Shown: positions 23,561 through 34,315 of the stretch, one piece after another | Layout: each line of letters begins with the position of its first letter | How positions within the stretch are numbered: the stretch's first letter is position 1 | Source: Prostheceraeus crozeri | Taxonomy: Eukaryota; Platyhelminthes; Polycladida; Euryleptidae | Direction of reading: 5' to 3' | Assembly: GCA_907163375.1 (NCBI GenBank) | Contig: CAJQUW010015625.1 | Location: forward strand, 62,001 to 126,000 | DNA: 64,000 bases | Notes under the pieces: model-generated | Database searches by the model: none | What the model was told of the DNA's origin: nothing | What the model saw: the letters and a program-made list of their open reading frames with translations, nothing else | Translations under genes and position numbers: made by a program

Positions 23561-25589
23561 AAATTCATACCGTATACACACATACTACATGTTATTGTGC
23601 AGAAGTAATCTATGTTGGGTAGCGTCGTAGCGACAATTTTTTCTACTTTGATGTTTGATGCGTAACCCGAATTTTGTACCCATGCTGAATGATGCTGGTG
23701 ATTATCAGTCATCTATACAGAATTAATGAGTGATATTAAATATAACTTTCGTTGAATATACGCATTTCATCTGTTGTTGTTCAACTTCTTGATGAACGAC
23801 GTACCCATATCTCGGGTCATTGGAAATAATTATTTTTCATTTAATTATCTTTGTCTAGTAGTAAATAACTATTTTGCTAGCATATAATGACATTATTTGC
23901 AGATAACGAATTCGTCAATAGTTCTGATTCTTGTGATAATGAAATTCTTTCATATATATGTATATATTGTTCATGCTTTTTAGATACTTTATGCAAAACG
24001 TCTTTGCTACAAGCTGAAAATTTCATCTGAGACGATTTTATCAAACACGTATGGTACTTAATGCATGCAATTCTGAAATATTACTCATTGTTTTCCTATG
24101 ATTATTAATGCAATAATGATATTTATGGAGCTTCCACAGTATCTCCACAATATTTCAACGTGTTTTGAAAATGATAGTGAAAACCTACTGATGATGCCCA
24201 ACACATCGATTTTGTTTTATTTTTAATGCATAAATGATTCATTTATGTATATTTAGTCTAACCAGGAATTCATCGAGTTGGATCCTTCTCATCTCATAAT
24301 TGCATGACCTACATGCATTTTTTTACATAACATGATGATATCATAAGAATTTGATTAACGATTACCATGCATATAAGAGCAGGTATTACTCTTGTTTAAA
24401 CGAAATAATAACGTGTCTTGTAGCTTTCTTTTGCTCAAAGAATTAGTTATTCAACGAGTTTACTTTTGAAAAGTCTCATGTGTATTGTGGATCTCTACAA
24501 TGTCAGTAAAAATTTGAGAGTCCATTTTTAAGTAATCTAAAAGTTAGATATGAAAGTGTTACTAATATAATTTCCTTGAGTTGCCATTGATTAAGCGCTA
24601 TTTTGAACACCAACACATTTAAGATAATAAATTCTATCGAACATGATTCATGAAAGCAATAAAAGCTAATTCAATCAGTTTCAAAAAATATTGTTGATAT
24701 TTATTTTGATTATTTATCTTTCCTATTATTTCTTGAGAAATTGCCACCTTATCATAAACGTGTATAATTCTTTTATTAGTGTGTCATTGTATCTGAAGTT
24801 TTCCATCATGCCCACCAGGGTTGTCCAGTCTAACTCAGAAGGCTCCTGGTTCCTTTCACTTCTCTAATAATAAGCATAAGTTTATTTCCATTGAAAACAT
24901 AAATGAACTTGTATGAACGTCAAAACAATAAACTTCACACTGTCTTGACGTGGGAGCATTATTATTAGCTGCTGGCATTACAGGTAACGGTAACGGATTC
25001 TTTTAAGATTGTTTATGCTACTGAATGCTAACGAGTTGCTTCACTTTCTTTTTTTTATCTTCTGCTTAAGGGTATATGGTACCGTCCTCTTCACTCGAAC
25101 TTTGATTTTAAAAATCATAAAAATATGGTTATCTTTGATCAAATGGGTACGTCGTTAGTGTGTTATAACAAATGAATGCCATATATGTGATTTTAACCTA
25201 AGGGAGAATTGTAATTATTTTGATCTTATGCTAATAGCTGTCTCCCTCATGATATGTTCTCTATCTAAATCAGTTGACTTGCTACATTTAACATGTTACC
25301 GGAGAGACAAGGTGCTTTTGACTTCGTTCCCTTTCAGATTAAAATACGACATATTGAATACAGAATGCATGTTATTATTCATATAAGTGGTGCATATAAT
25401 TATGAATTCATGCTGTTATAGAATATATGTACAACATCAAAACATGTGTGCTTATGTATGATATTCCTTCGTACGATATACTGCTGTATGCATACTCGTA
25501 TATGTTGCATTTTTATGTCAGGAACATACTCTGAAAACTCACGTGTGTTTAGGATGAGTATACGTACCTATTTTCATAGTATGTTCCTT

Positions 25590-26100
25590 TGTATGATTCA
25601 TCCGTATGGCACGACAACGCGTTACATGCTCTTAGTACGTCTCATACTATGTTTCGAATGTCTGTTCCATGCTATGTTTCACATCATGTTTTCACAGCGT
25701 GTGCCATATGAGTATGCATACTATTTTCATAATATGATTCATACTATGTGAAGTCATAGTATGAATCGTACGTATGTTAGGGTATGGCCCGACAGAGCGT
25801 TACATGTTCATAGTATGCTTCATACGTCTGTTCCATACTATGATTCATACTACGTTTTCACATTGTGTCTGGTATGAATACGTATATGATTTTTCATGGT
25901 ATGTTTCATAGTATGATTTTGCTCAGTATGATTTAGGGTATGCTTCATACTAAGTTTCATACTATGTTAAGTCATAGTATGAATCATACGTATGCCAGGG
26001 TATGGCCCGACAGAGCGTTACATGTCCATAGTATGTTTCATACTATGTTACATACGTCTGTTTCATACTATGTTTCATACGAATGATTCATACCAATTTT
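25590..26100. repeat. Right-end palindromic repeats with GGTATGGCCCGACAGAGCG
   Basis: A longer repeat of about 180-215 bp recurs at about 25602, 25783 and 25998, each with a variant of TATGGCCCGACAGAGCGTTA followed by CATGTTCATAGTATG and runs of TTTCATACTATG. It is the subterminal part of the element ending at 26111. The GC-rich word stands out against the AT-rich palindromes. Confidence 0.8.
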
Positions 26101-27254
26101 TTCTGTACGGGAAGTTCAAACAGTGGTTCGAGCAAGGTATGAATTCAGCTTTGGGAAATCTAGTTTTAATTCGTTGTTGAACTCCATTACGGTAAACGCT
26201 CATAACAGCAGCATTATCATAACTCTGGCCAACACAGCAATGCATGTCTATACCCTGTTTTTCCATGACATTGTAGATAAGTTCCGAAACATCTTCTGCC
26301 GTCCTACCTTCCTCTACGATGAAACCGACAAACGATTCAACTACTTTGATCTCTCTGTCAACAATTTTCACGTACCTTAGTACTTGGCTCATCTGGTCTT
26401 TGTGACTTATGTCAGGCGTTGAGTCGAACAAGATTGAGAAATTTTTGCACTCCATTACATCCTGGTGAATAGCATTTCGGATATGTTGGGCAAGAATGCC
26501 AACAATTTCGTTCTGAATTTCAAGAGAGAAGTACGACACTTTGGACACCTTGTTCATGACATTCATGACGTGCTCTTTTAGTACGGAATCGTAGTTAGAA
26601 ATCAGTTTGACCAATGATAAGAAATTTCCTGGGTTGGTTTCATCATCATGAAGACTTTCCCGATGGCCTCTGAGTGGGAGATTCTGTTGCACCAAGAAGA
26701 TAATCATGTCGAATAGTCTCTGGAGAATACTTCGCCATTTCTTTTCGGCTTTCAGAAGCTGTTCCTGGTTTAAGCGATCAATAGCTTTATCGGATGTCAA
26801 GCGTTTTACAAGATCTCTGTGTTTTATGGAATTTGTGAGATGCTTGGTCGACGACTCGTGTTAGTGGCACGCAAATACATGTAATTACATGCAACGCACA
26901 CACCAACTACACCGATAAATCAACGCTAATTTATGAAATAGACAGAATTAAACAGCGTTAAATGATAAATGTAGATGTAGGTAAATGCAAATCTGAGTTC
27001 TCAGATTGAATTTTAAATGAAATATTTGATTCGAAAATCATATCAACATTTTTCAAGATTTAGATTTCCCCGAGCGAGCCTCTGACCGTGCCCCTTGAAT
27101 CTCGGTGCCCGGGGCGGACCGCCCCCCCCGCCCCCCCCCTAGCGCCGCCACTGCTAAATGGTTCTATATAATAATTTAAAATTATTCGCTTTTTACTCCT
27201 ATCGTTTGCTTGCTTTGTCACCATATAAATTCTCATAAAACAATGTCTAGCAAG

Positions 27255-27592
27255 CAGGGTTTTTGGCGAGCGAGCGGCCTAATTTAGCTAACTAATTTTG
27301 TGTAATTGCTAATTTGGCATGATGATGGCCTACATTATTTCATGGTGTGTTTCAAATTTCAACTAAAATGAAATGATGAATTTTCCATTAACCCCTAAGA
27401 AAGGTGTTTATTTGATCTAAAGCATGGAATTAGCTCTGAGCACAAAAATGTTTGTGGAATTAAGGAGGGTATTATCGAGAATTGAGCGAGGGAGCGGCAT
27501 TTTTCGATGATTTTAAGCGGTGAGCGAGCGAAAGGGCGATTAAGAGCAAATGAGCGAGCGAAAGCGGAATTTTGATCCGGTGAAAAACACTG
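27255..27592. mobile_element. 338-bp hAT-like MITE
   Basis: The ends are CAGGGTTTTTGGCGAGCGAG on the left and, complemented, CAGTGTTTTTCACCGG on the right. A perfect 8-bp duplication CTAGCAAG flanks it (27247-27254 and 27593-27600). Subterminal GAGCGAGCGAAAG words repeat near the right end. It has no coding sequence and sits inside element X2, just right of the larger hAT. Confidence 0.93.
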
Positions 27593-28269
27593 CTAGCAAG
27601 TTAACGGCTGCAACCTCTGTGTTATGTTATATATAAAAAGGTTTGATCAGCAATTAATTGCTTTCAGGTGTAAATGCGTAGTATTGCGCAAGATTGAGAA
27701 ATAGATGAGAAATCTATTGCATGACTATCAAATTCTTACTCACAATTATTCTGATGGGGCACTTGATGAAATTAAATGGATTTGCATTGAAACTGTTCAT
27801 AAATTGCGAGCACATAATTCACTGATTCTAGCAAATAAGTTGGGAGTAAAACATATTCATTATACAAACGGGCAATCATGAAGGCGATCAGTGATCATAT
27901 TCCTTTCATAAAAGAAACGTTCATCTATCTACAAAGCGACTAATTGTACTTTAATATATAAACTTGCCAGTTGCCATACAAAGAGATGCAATTTTATCAA
28001 GATGTAATTGCGAAAACACTTGTATCAGAGACCGTACGTACTGCGTGATTACATATATAAATGGAAATGGTGTAAATGTTTTCCTATTATCATGTAAGCT
28101 TCTAATTATGATCGCTTTTATCAATGAATAATTGCCGCGACTCTAATAGTATCCGCCAACTTCTTTCCCAAGTATTTTCTGGCGAGAGACACTGTTATGA
28201 TTTGTTTACCGGCTTTACGTATTAATGAGAGCAGCCAGTCTTCCCTAATCCTAGGTCTGTGCTTGAGAC

Positions 28270-29480
28270 ACTCACTAAAATGAAAAATTCATGACAAATT
28301 TGGCGAGCTCATTGTTCCAGACTCTTATGCGTCATCTTGCAGTCGTCATCAATGTAAACTCAAGTGTAACATATAATACATATAACTTATTTGAATTCGT
28401 TTGATTTCAAGATATCAATTTTCTTCATGCTGATTATTTGTAAATATTTTTATTGCCTCTCCTTCTGTCAGCTGCGGATAGTCCGTGGGCCACTTGAGTG
28501 CTTGGTCATTGGCGTATTGGCAGCCGTCCACTTGTTTATGGATATCGTTTTATCGTTTGTTCGGCGCCGCTGAGTTAGCGCCCTGCTGAGATGTATGTTT
28601 CCGACTGCGGAGGAGTTTGAAGTGGGCGAGTCGTTAAAGATTTAGTGCGTGTCGGTCTGTTTGAGCTATCTTGCGTTGGCGTGATTGACTCTGATTGCGT
28701 GAGCGTGTGTGTGATTAGCGGTCCAATGATATTGCCCAAACTTTGGGACCTCTCTTGATACTTGATAGTGAGACTTCCTATGTACGAACATCGTCCCCAT
28801 CGGAATTTCCAAGCTCAGAGGACCGAGTGATTTTTCTTGTCCGAGCGGTTGTCTCAAGTAAACGTACACAACTAGTCTAGTTTTTTTCTTGACAAAGAGT
28901 AAAGTTAGGGGTATCCAAAAACGAACCACAGAGAACGCTCTGTAACATCAAGTGATTTGAATTTAAACTGTAGTGGAGAGAGTACTCAATTGATGTTGAA
29001 AATCACTGGAATTCCCTCAAAAGTGAAGAAGTAAATATCACTTGAGTCATTTCTAATCAAGTTTGCACGTCGCAGACAAAGCATTTCGTAACATCAGTAC
29101 AGTGATCAAATTGTGATCAAATCTCGGAACCTTAATCGTTAGAAAAACTTTTATTGTATTGGAACTTCAAAAATTATCAAAATTATATATCTGCTGCTAT
29201 AATTATATTAGCCTTTGTGATATTCGTATGATGCTGACATATGAAGAATTTGTCATAAGTTGGTTTAAATTGCAAAAAAAGATCGACCAAAGCAAGTGGA
29301 ACATCAAAAATGTAATTCTACGATGCTCAGTAACTAAGGCTAGATGTAAATCCATAGAAAAACAAGCGAATACGGATATCCCCTGAGATCGATCCCATCT
29401 TCTATAGGCACCCCGACGGACAAGATCGATTAGCTTTTGCTGCTAAGTAAAATTATTAACCAACTTGTGAAATTTGGTTC
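28270..29480. other. Intron, nothing recognised
   Basis: Short frames on both strands (28391-28573, 28666-28929, 29159-29386) show no domain. No element ends were seen. Confidence 0.4.
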
Positions 29481-29975
29481 CTACTAAAGGTGGAGGAAGA
29501 TCTTGTACGAGCGTGCCTGGGATGTGTTGTGGCGGCCCCTTCCTGATGAAAAGGGTCACACGTACTCGGATCATCAATTAATTGTTACATTCTCATGGTC
29601 CCCCCCCCCGGTAACGCTAACAACAACGGCCCACTGGCGAGAGAAGAGCGCCAGCATAAAATAACTCTTTGCCCGGGCAGTTGGAGCTCGTTAGCCTAAG
29701 CAATCTAACTAAGAGGCGGTACTCTGAAATGAAACCCTTGCCAACCCGTAGTGGCAAGCGTTGCAAGTTAGTAAGGCATCAACCCCCAAATGCAAATTTC
29801 ACACAGCCAACGGCCCTCAGTATCCAGCAGTTTCAAAGTCCCCAGTTAAGGCAGTGGCAGCTCAGATAGTGGAACAGAGGGTGCTAAGAATCCCTGCAAG
29901 AGAAAAAGCCTCCAAAGGACCTTACGAATCTGTAGCTGCACATATAATGCACGAACACTGTCTTCCGTCGCCAAA

Positions 29976-30360
29976 ATGCACGAGCTTGAAGAAGAATCAG
30001 AAATAATCAAATGGTACTTCGTCGGCATCAGCGAAACAAGACGACCTGCAGAAGACAAAATCTTTCCTCAAGGTGGCCACACATTCTACTTGAAAGGTGG
30101 TGACATGCGGATGAATGGTGTAGGTTTCATCATCAACAAGAAGCTTGCAAGACACGTCACAGACATTGGCAGGGTGTCAGATAGAATCCCCATGCTAACC
30201 ATGACTATCAACAAGCGCTACAGCATCAAGATAATTCAGGTATACCTTCCGACTTTCTCCCAATCAAACGAAGAGGTGCAATCAGTCTACGAAGAGGTTG
30301 ATAGACTAATAGGGATACATAATCGTCATGGGTGACTTTAACGCCAAAGTGGGGATCCAG
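29976..30360 (+). pseudogene. RTE apurinic-type endonuclease, partial
   Basis: Frame 29976-30335 reads MHELEEESEIIKWYFVGISE, then ETRRPAEDKI, GVGFIINKKL, RIPMLTMTIN and IIQVYLP, the middle strands of the APE-like endonuclease that nicks target DNA. After a frameshift at about 30325 the conserved MGDFNAKVG follows. The N-terminal strand (NIGTWNVRT-type) is not readable. Broken, not functional. Confidence 0.78.
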
Positions 30361-31274
30361 AGAGACCGGTAAAACATATCTAGGCTACCGTGGAACGGGA
30401 CAAAGGAATGATAGGGGACACAGCCCCGTCAATTTTTCCGAAAGCCACAGACTCGTAATAGGTAATACCCTGTTCCAAAAGAAAGACGCCAGGAAATGGT
30501 CATAGACAGCCCCAAATACCACAACAAAAAAATAAAATTGATTGCATCTTATCTGACAAAAGTTTGGCAGAGTTTGGCATCCCACTCTGTATGACATTCA
30601 TCGACTACGAAAAGGCGTTCGACTCTGTCGAATTCACCCCACTCTTTGATGCACTCAAAAGTCAAGGGGTGGAGAAGCCATGCATTGACATCCTCATCGA
30701 AATCTACAAGAATGCAACATCAGTAATTCGATTACATGAAGACAGCAGCAAAATACATCTAGGCCGAGGAGTGAGACAAGGAGACAATAACTCTCCAAAC
30801 TTGTTCAATGCCTGTCTCGAGGATGCAATTTTCCGTAAAATGAATCTTGAATGTAAAGGAATTAATATCAATGGGAAGTTCCTCACTAATCTACGCTTTG
30901 CGGATCATCTTGTGCTAATGGCTCACACACCTGAAGAACTACAAGACTTCATTGAAGATCTCCACAACAAAAGCACAGAAGCCCGATCTGAGGATGCATC
31001 CTGCGGAAACGAAGGTGATGTTTAACGAGCATGTACGACAGGGAGCCATCACTATCGGAAATGTGACACTAGACAATGTACGGCACCACAGATACCTCGG
31101 CCAGATAGTGAATACAAGCAGAGAAAATACTTCAGAAATAAACAATAGAATAAGGCTGGTTGGCATCGTTCGCACAGTTCGGCAACCTAATGAGAAGTCA
31201 GTCTATTCCACAAAGATTGAAGACTAAAGCTTTCAACCGGAGCATTCTACCAGCAATGATGTACGGCTCAGAGA

Positions 31275-32006
31275 CAGGGATGCGGAGTCCTATCATTTTG
31301 ATAGGACTCCGACTCCGGGGTTTGATGGGAGTCCGGCATTTGATAGGACTCCGACTTCGGGTGACGAGTATATATAGCCTAGTTTTTTTGAAAACACTGA
31401 TAACCTACAGTACATCACAGATCATTATAGGTTTACCTGAATCTATCTTTAATGATCATTGCTGTATCAATTATCAATCATTTTCGATGAAAGTTTATCA
31501 AATGTCGGTTTAAGTTGGATGCATGCGGCTCGGCTCCTCCCATCTTCTTGATGTGTGCTTCACACGCTTTTTCTCCAGTCTCTATCAGGTAGGAGAATCC
31601 CCATCCTTCTTCAAAAAAATATGAGTACACTTTCGATTTTAATATGCGCTTTGGAGGAGCTATCACACACGATTTACGTGAGGGTAAGGGGTGATGTCAT
31701 CAGACAAACTAGTATTTCATTTTTGTCTCTTACGTGACCTTTGGTGCGTATGTGTGATCGACGCTAGGAAGGCTTGTCTTCTCTACTAAATCACCGAATG
31801 AAATTACAATCCATTTTTCGCTATCACGGTTAGCTATTACAAGCTTTGCATACAGGAGTGTCTCTGTACTTTTGTTTGACGGAGAAAGTTGACATCAAGA
31901 CAGTGACAGCCATGTACGATGATAAATAATTTGTTTGTATTATACTTCGGGTCTAGTTATAGGCCGGAGTCCTATCATTTGATAGGACTCCGACTCCGCG
32001 TCCCTG
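31275..32006. mobile_element. 732-bp hAT MITE inserted in the RTE LINE
   Basis: Ends CAGGGATGCGGAGTC and, complemented, CAGGGACGCGGAGTC. A perfect 8-bp duplication CTCAGAGA flanks it (31267-31274 and 32007-32014). Subterminal words GGAGTCCTATCA and TGATAGGACTCCGACTCCG repeat several times and form hairpins. The body holds a BED-finger remnant on the - strand but no transposase core, so it is an internally deleted derivative of a larger hAT. Confidence 0.93.
31478..31666 (-). pseudogene. BED zinc-finger remnant of hAT transposase
   Basis: The frame includes LKSKVYSYFFEEGWGFSY, then GEKACEAHIKKMGG and ASNLNRHLINFHRK. A BED finger normally reads aromatic-Y-F, C-x2-C, then S-x-L-x-R-H-x4-H. The aromatic start and the NLNRHLINFH end are clear, but only one of the two cysteines remains. 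It is probably the leftover first coding exon of the parent hAT. Confidence 0.55.
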
Positions 32007-32220
32007 CTCAGAGACATGGACAGCAACAGCCATGTCCAAGTCAGCAGTGACCCAACGACGCATGGAACGCATTATGCTAGGCATCACACTCCGCGATCGC
32101 AAAACGAGCGAGTGGATCAGAGATCAGACGAAGTTGAAAGACATCGCACTAACCATCATGAAAAGTAAATGGCAATGGCTGGTCACATAATGCAGAGGAC
32201 AGACGAAAGATGGACCTGGG

Positions 32221-32450
32221 GCCGTATCAATAAAGATAGTACTAGCCTAGCACTACCCTTGCACTACCCTAGTGCTAGCCTAGCAGCAACTTGCGTATTA
32301 ATAAAGGTAGCAAAAGGGTAGCGCTAGGCTAGCACTATGTCTGAGACCTAGCGCTAGGCTGTCGTATTAATAAAGATAGTAACTATCCTAGTGCTAGCCT
32401 AGCACTACCCTAGCGCTATGTCCAAAATATCGGTCGAGACCTTGCTAGGG
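32221..32450. repeat. CTAGCCTAGCACTACCC hairpin cluster
   Basis: Three copies of GTATTAATAAAGATAG (or GTATCAATAAAGATAG) are each followed by forward or reverse versions of CTAGCCTAGCACTACCCTAG. The forward and complementary words alternate, so the block can fold into several hairpins. The GGGGCCGTAT start at about 32219 resembles a DNA transposon end, but no mate was found. Confidence 0.6.
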
Positions 32451-33625
32451 ATGATGCTAGATTAAATATTTAAGCGCAGTATTGAAGGATATCAATTATG
32501 TGATGTTTACAGCATAGTAATGTTGAGCGCATTGGCTTCAAGAGGGTGCATGATTTTTCCAATTTGAATATACATATCGAATCATAAACTGCAATTATAG
32601 AAGTTATTCCATAACTGAATAAATTCTGCTCTAAAATGGAATTTAAGCGACACAATGCATTACACTTTTGCAATAGACGTTCTGCTAAATGGATAGTTAT
32701 TTTCAATATTTAGACAACCAATATTCCTATTTATGAATTTCACTTAATGACGACAAAATATATTATCATTGATGCTAATTGCTTGCGTATGAAGTAATAC
32801 AACGGTGCTAATATTCCGTGATTTTCATAGTTTCAAATTTACTGAATCTTGGGTTTGCTCTTTTAGAATCTCACGCGCATTTTTAAATATCCCTACAAGC
32901 GCATTTCAAACTGCTTGACATTCACAATCGTTGATAAATTTGTATGATAATGAAATTGTGATGAAATAGTGTGCTTATGATAGCTAAGTAATCGAATTGC
33001 AATATTTTTATCTCAGTAGCCTGATAAGAATCAAGACGTATTGGCAATAAATTGACAAACATTTTTCTCTCCAGAAGGCCTTGGAAGGCAATTTAGAAAT
33101 AATTCAGAGCAATAGAAGAAATTCAGAAAGTAAGAAAAAAAACTCCCAATCAATACATCTGACACTGCCAATGACTTGATCAGAAACGTTCAAGATAGTA
33201 ATTACAATAATACATCATATTTTATTTATATGTAGCAACTTATTCACAATGTAACTCTCACAATGTGCTCTCAGATTTTAGCGTATGCTTTGAATTCTTA
33301 ATTAGAGAGCAATCATGGCATGAGAGGATCCTACAACGCTTAGATGTTAATTGTTGAGAATTACTTTCCAATACCTACCAAAATAATGAGACTGAGACTG
33401 CGATTGATTGAGTTGGACTGCCATTGCTCCATCGTGTCCGGTAGGATGGGCGTCACGTAGTGTCACTTGCTTGGCAACATATTACTAGAAATGTTTTCTC
33501 CACTGTTTCTACACTTTCAAATTTAGCTTATTACTATATTACATTAAAGATCGGAAGATGACATCGATTGGAATGAGCCCCATTTTATGCATCGAAATAT
33601 TCAACCGTTATTCTTAAGCAAGGTT
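32451..33625. other. Intron, nothing recognised
   Basis: AT-rich sequence with no coding frame or element end recognised. Confidence 0.4.
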
Positions 33626-33630
33626 TCACA

Positions 33631-34161
33631 TGTTCCAAAGTGTCATTGATGTGTGATGAGATACCTTGGTTGTGGATTTCTTCCTGTTTGTAGATATTAT
33701 TTTTACATAGTTCTTGTTCCGCCCTTCTCTTCTTTGCTTGATGTATGCTTGTAAATATCTCTGGCTTGCCTTTTATCCATTTATGCATTATGCTCATGCA
33801 CATAGAGTTTTGAAATTTGCTACTTGGGTTTTGCTACTCATCGAAGCCTACTGTTGCCGGCTTGCTGGAAAGAGAATCAAAGGATCATCAACAATTTTGT
33901 CAAACAGTTATGGTGCCTCATCAAATTGAGTAATTCACTCCTTTTCTCACAACCTACTCAGCAACAAAGGACAACAGAGACAATACGAGCTATAACTATA
34001 TATTGGTGATATTCTACAGTAAGCTGTGCATTTTTCAAATAAATTCAGTAGCAACAAATGTCATTTTCTCTTTTGGATCGTAAAAGGTGTGAGCATAGAA
34101 ACTCTGGCACTGAAATGATAAACTACAGGAATAGCTGCCTGCATTTCAATTCTCAGCTATA
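33631..34161 (+). repeat. 5' LTR of BEL/Pao element
   Basis: 531 bp starting TGTTCCAAAGTGTCATTGAT and ending TTCTCAGCTATA. It aligns along its full length with 42512-43048. The start is fixed by where the two copies begin to agree; the preceding bases (TTTCACA here, GGGGCAGGG before the 3' copy) differ. Confidence 0.9.
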
Positions 34162-34315
34162 AGTTACTCAATTTGTTTCGAAGAGTTTCTGTGCTTATAC
34201 ATTTGCCATTCAAAAGGGACAACCGTGCAATAACTTTATGTGCATGATAGCAACAGCAATTCAAAGGTGTCTGTAGTGCGCATCGTGTGTCTTTCACTCT
34301 TTTGCTACAAGTATT

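Larger units (their letters stand above)
23070..26111. mobile_element. Second palindrome-array TIR element, no gene
   Basis: The left end is CCCGTACAGAAATAAGTCCG and the right end is its imperfect complement ending TTTTTTCTGTACGGG. It is inserted in the same hAT transposase, between the Cys-Leu-Asn block and GVHVAQV. Like 20302-22704 it has CCCG ends, an early AGAAATAAGT..GTATGA stretch and arrays of CATAGTATG palindromes just inside each end, so the two are clearly related in design. The 1.9-kb middle (about 23570-25440) is AT-rich and has no recognisable coding sequence. Only AA is shared at the edges, so the target duplication is 2 bp or was lost. Confidence 0.8.
19554..26860 (-). pseudogene. 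hAT transposase (DUF4371/dimerization) in three pieces
   Basis: The pieces, in protein order, are 26860-26112, 23069-22705 and 20301-19554. Piece 1 has a DUF4371-like region: LRGHRESL, GNFLSLVKLI, ILFDSTPDISHKDQM (first catalytic Asp), GQSYDNAAVMS (second) and PCSNHCLN. Piece 2 starts GVHVAQVTPNSVTFF and contains STKRWEEM and DTRWSSYHEA. Piece 3 ends with the dimerization block ICLTVCVSNATCERSFSKLK and LRSTMTQARLNNLSLISIE. The frame is open across each piece and stays in register across both insertion points, so the insertions broke an otherwise largely intact gene. The N-terminal TTF-type zinc finger of the family is not visible; a stop lies just upstream of the readable start. Confidence 0.9.
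19180..27153 (-). mobile_element. DUF4371-type hAT transposon split by two insertions
   Basis: The left end is CAGTGGCGGCGC and the right end, complemented, is CAGTGGCGGCGCTAGG. Both continue into a G-rich stretch with GTGCCCGGGGCGG. A perfect 8-bp duplication CTAAATGG flanks it (19172-19179 and 27154-27161). Without the two inserted elements (20302-22704 and 23070-26111) the body is about 2.5 kb, normal for this hAT group. The transposase reads on the - strand. The perfect duplication and still-readable frame imply moderate age. Confidence 0.92.
18516..28261. mobile_element. Element X copy 2, host of nested insertions
   Basis: Its ends are the same as X1: CACAGACCTAGGATTAGGG on the left and CCTAGGTCTGTG on the right. 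It is flanked by a perfect 8-bp duplication CTTGAGAC (18508-18515 and 28262-28269). Removing the hAT at 19180-27153 and the MITE at 27255-27592, with one duplication each, leaves about 1.4 kb, longer than X1 (641 bp). It shares the left ~150 bp with X1, and 27975-28261 matches X1 13140-13462. X2 is therefore the longer version, still without recognisable transposase. Confidence 0.85.
30564..32200 (+). pseudogene. RTE reverse transcriptase and C-terminus, broken
   Basis: Frame 30564-31025 carries FIDYEKAFDSVEFTPLFDAL (first catalytic Asp), GVRQGDNNSPNLFNACLEDA and LRFADHLVLMA. The usual FADD is FADH here, so the catalytic pair is lost. A shifted frame 30952-31227 gives LRMHPAETKVMFN and YLGQIVN. 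A third frame gives MMYGSET up to the MITE edge, and after the MITE the chain resumes with ETWTATAMSK, RRMERIMLGITLRDRKTSEW and KWQWL. Several frameshifts and one lost catalytic residue show long inactivity. Confidence 0.85.
29480..32225 (+). mobile_element. RTE-type LINE, broken and interrupted
   Basis: A + strand element with a 5' leader containing AGAGGCGGTACTCTGAAATG and CTTGCCAACCCGTAGTGGC, AP-type endonuclease (29976-30360), RTE reverse transcriptase (30564-31270) and C-terminal region (32007-32200). A hAT MITE (31275-32006) is inserted between the last two. About 200 nt between the endonuclease and RT parts is missing or unrecognisable. The 3' end and tail are not clear; another repeat begins at about 32221. 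Confidence 0.85.

Noticed and set aside
20302..26111. The two insertions in the hAT gene as introns or intron-generating elements
   Set aside because: The frame is restored by removing the insert plus one target copy in the first case, but the edges are CCCG...CGGG without GT/AG at usable positions, so splicing is not supported.
25446..26180. Open frames 25446-25751 and 25992-26180 (+)
   Set aside because: They translate the same palindromic repeats and the edge of the hAT; no independent protein signal.
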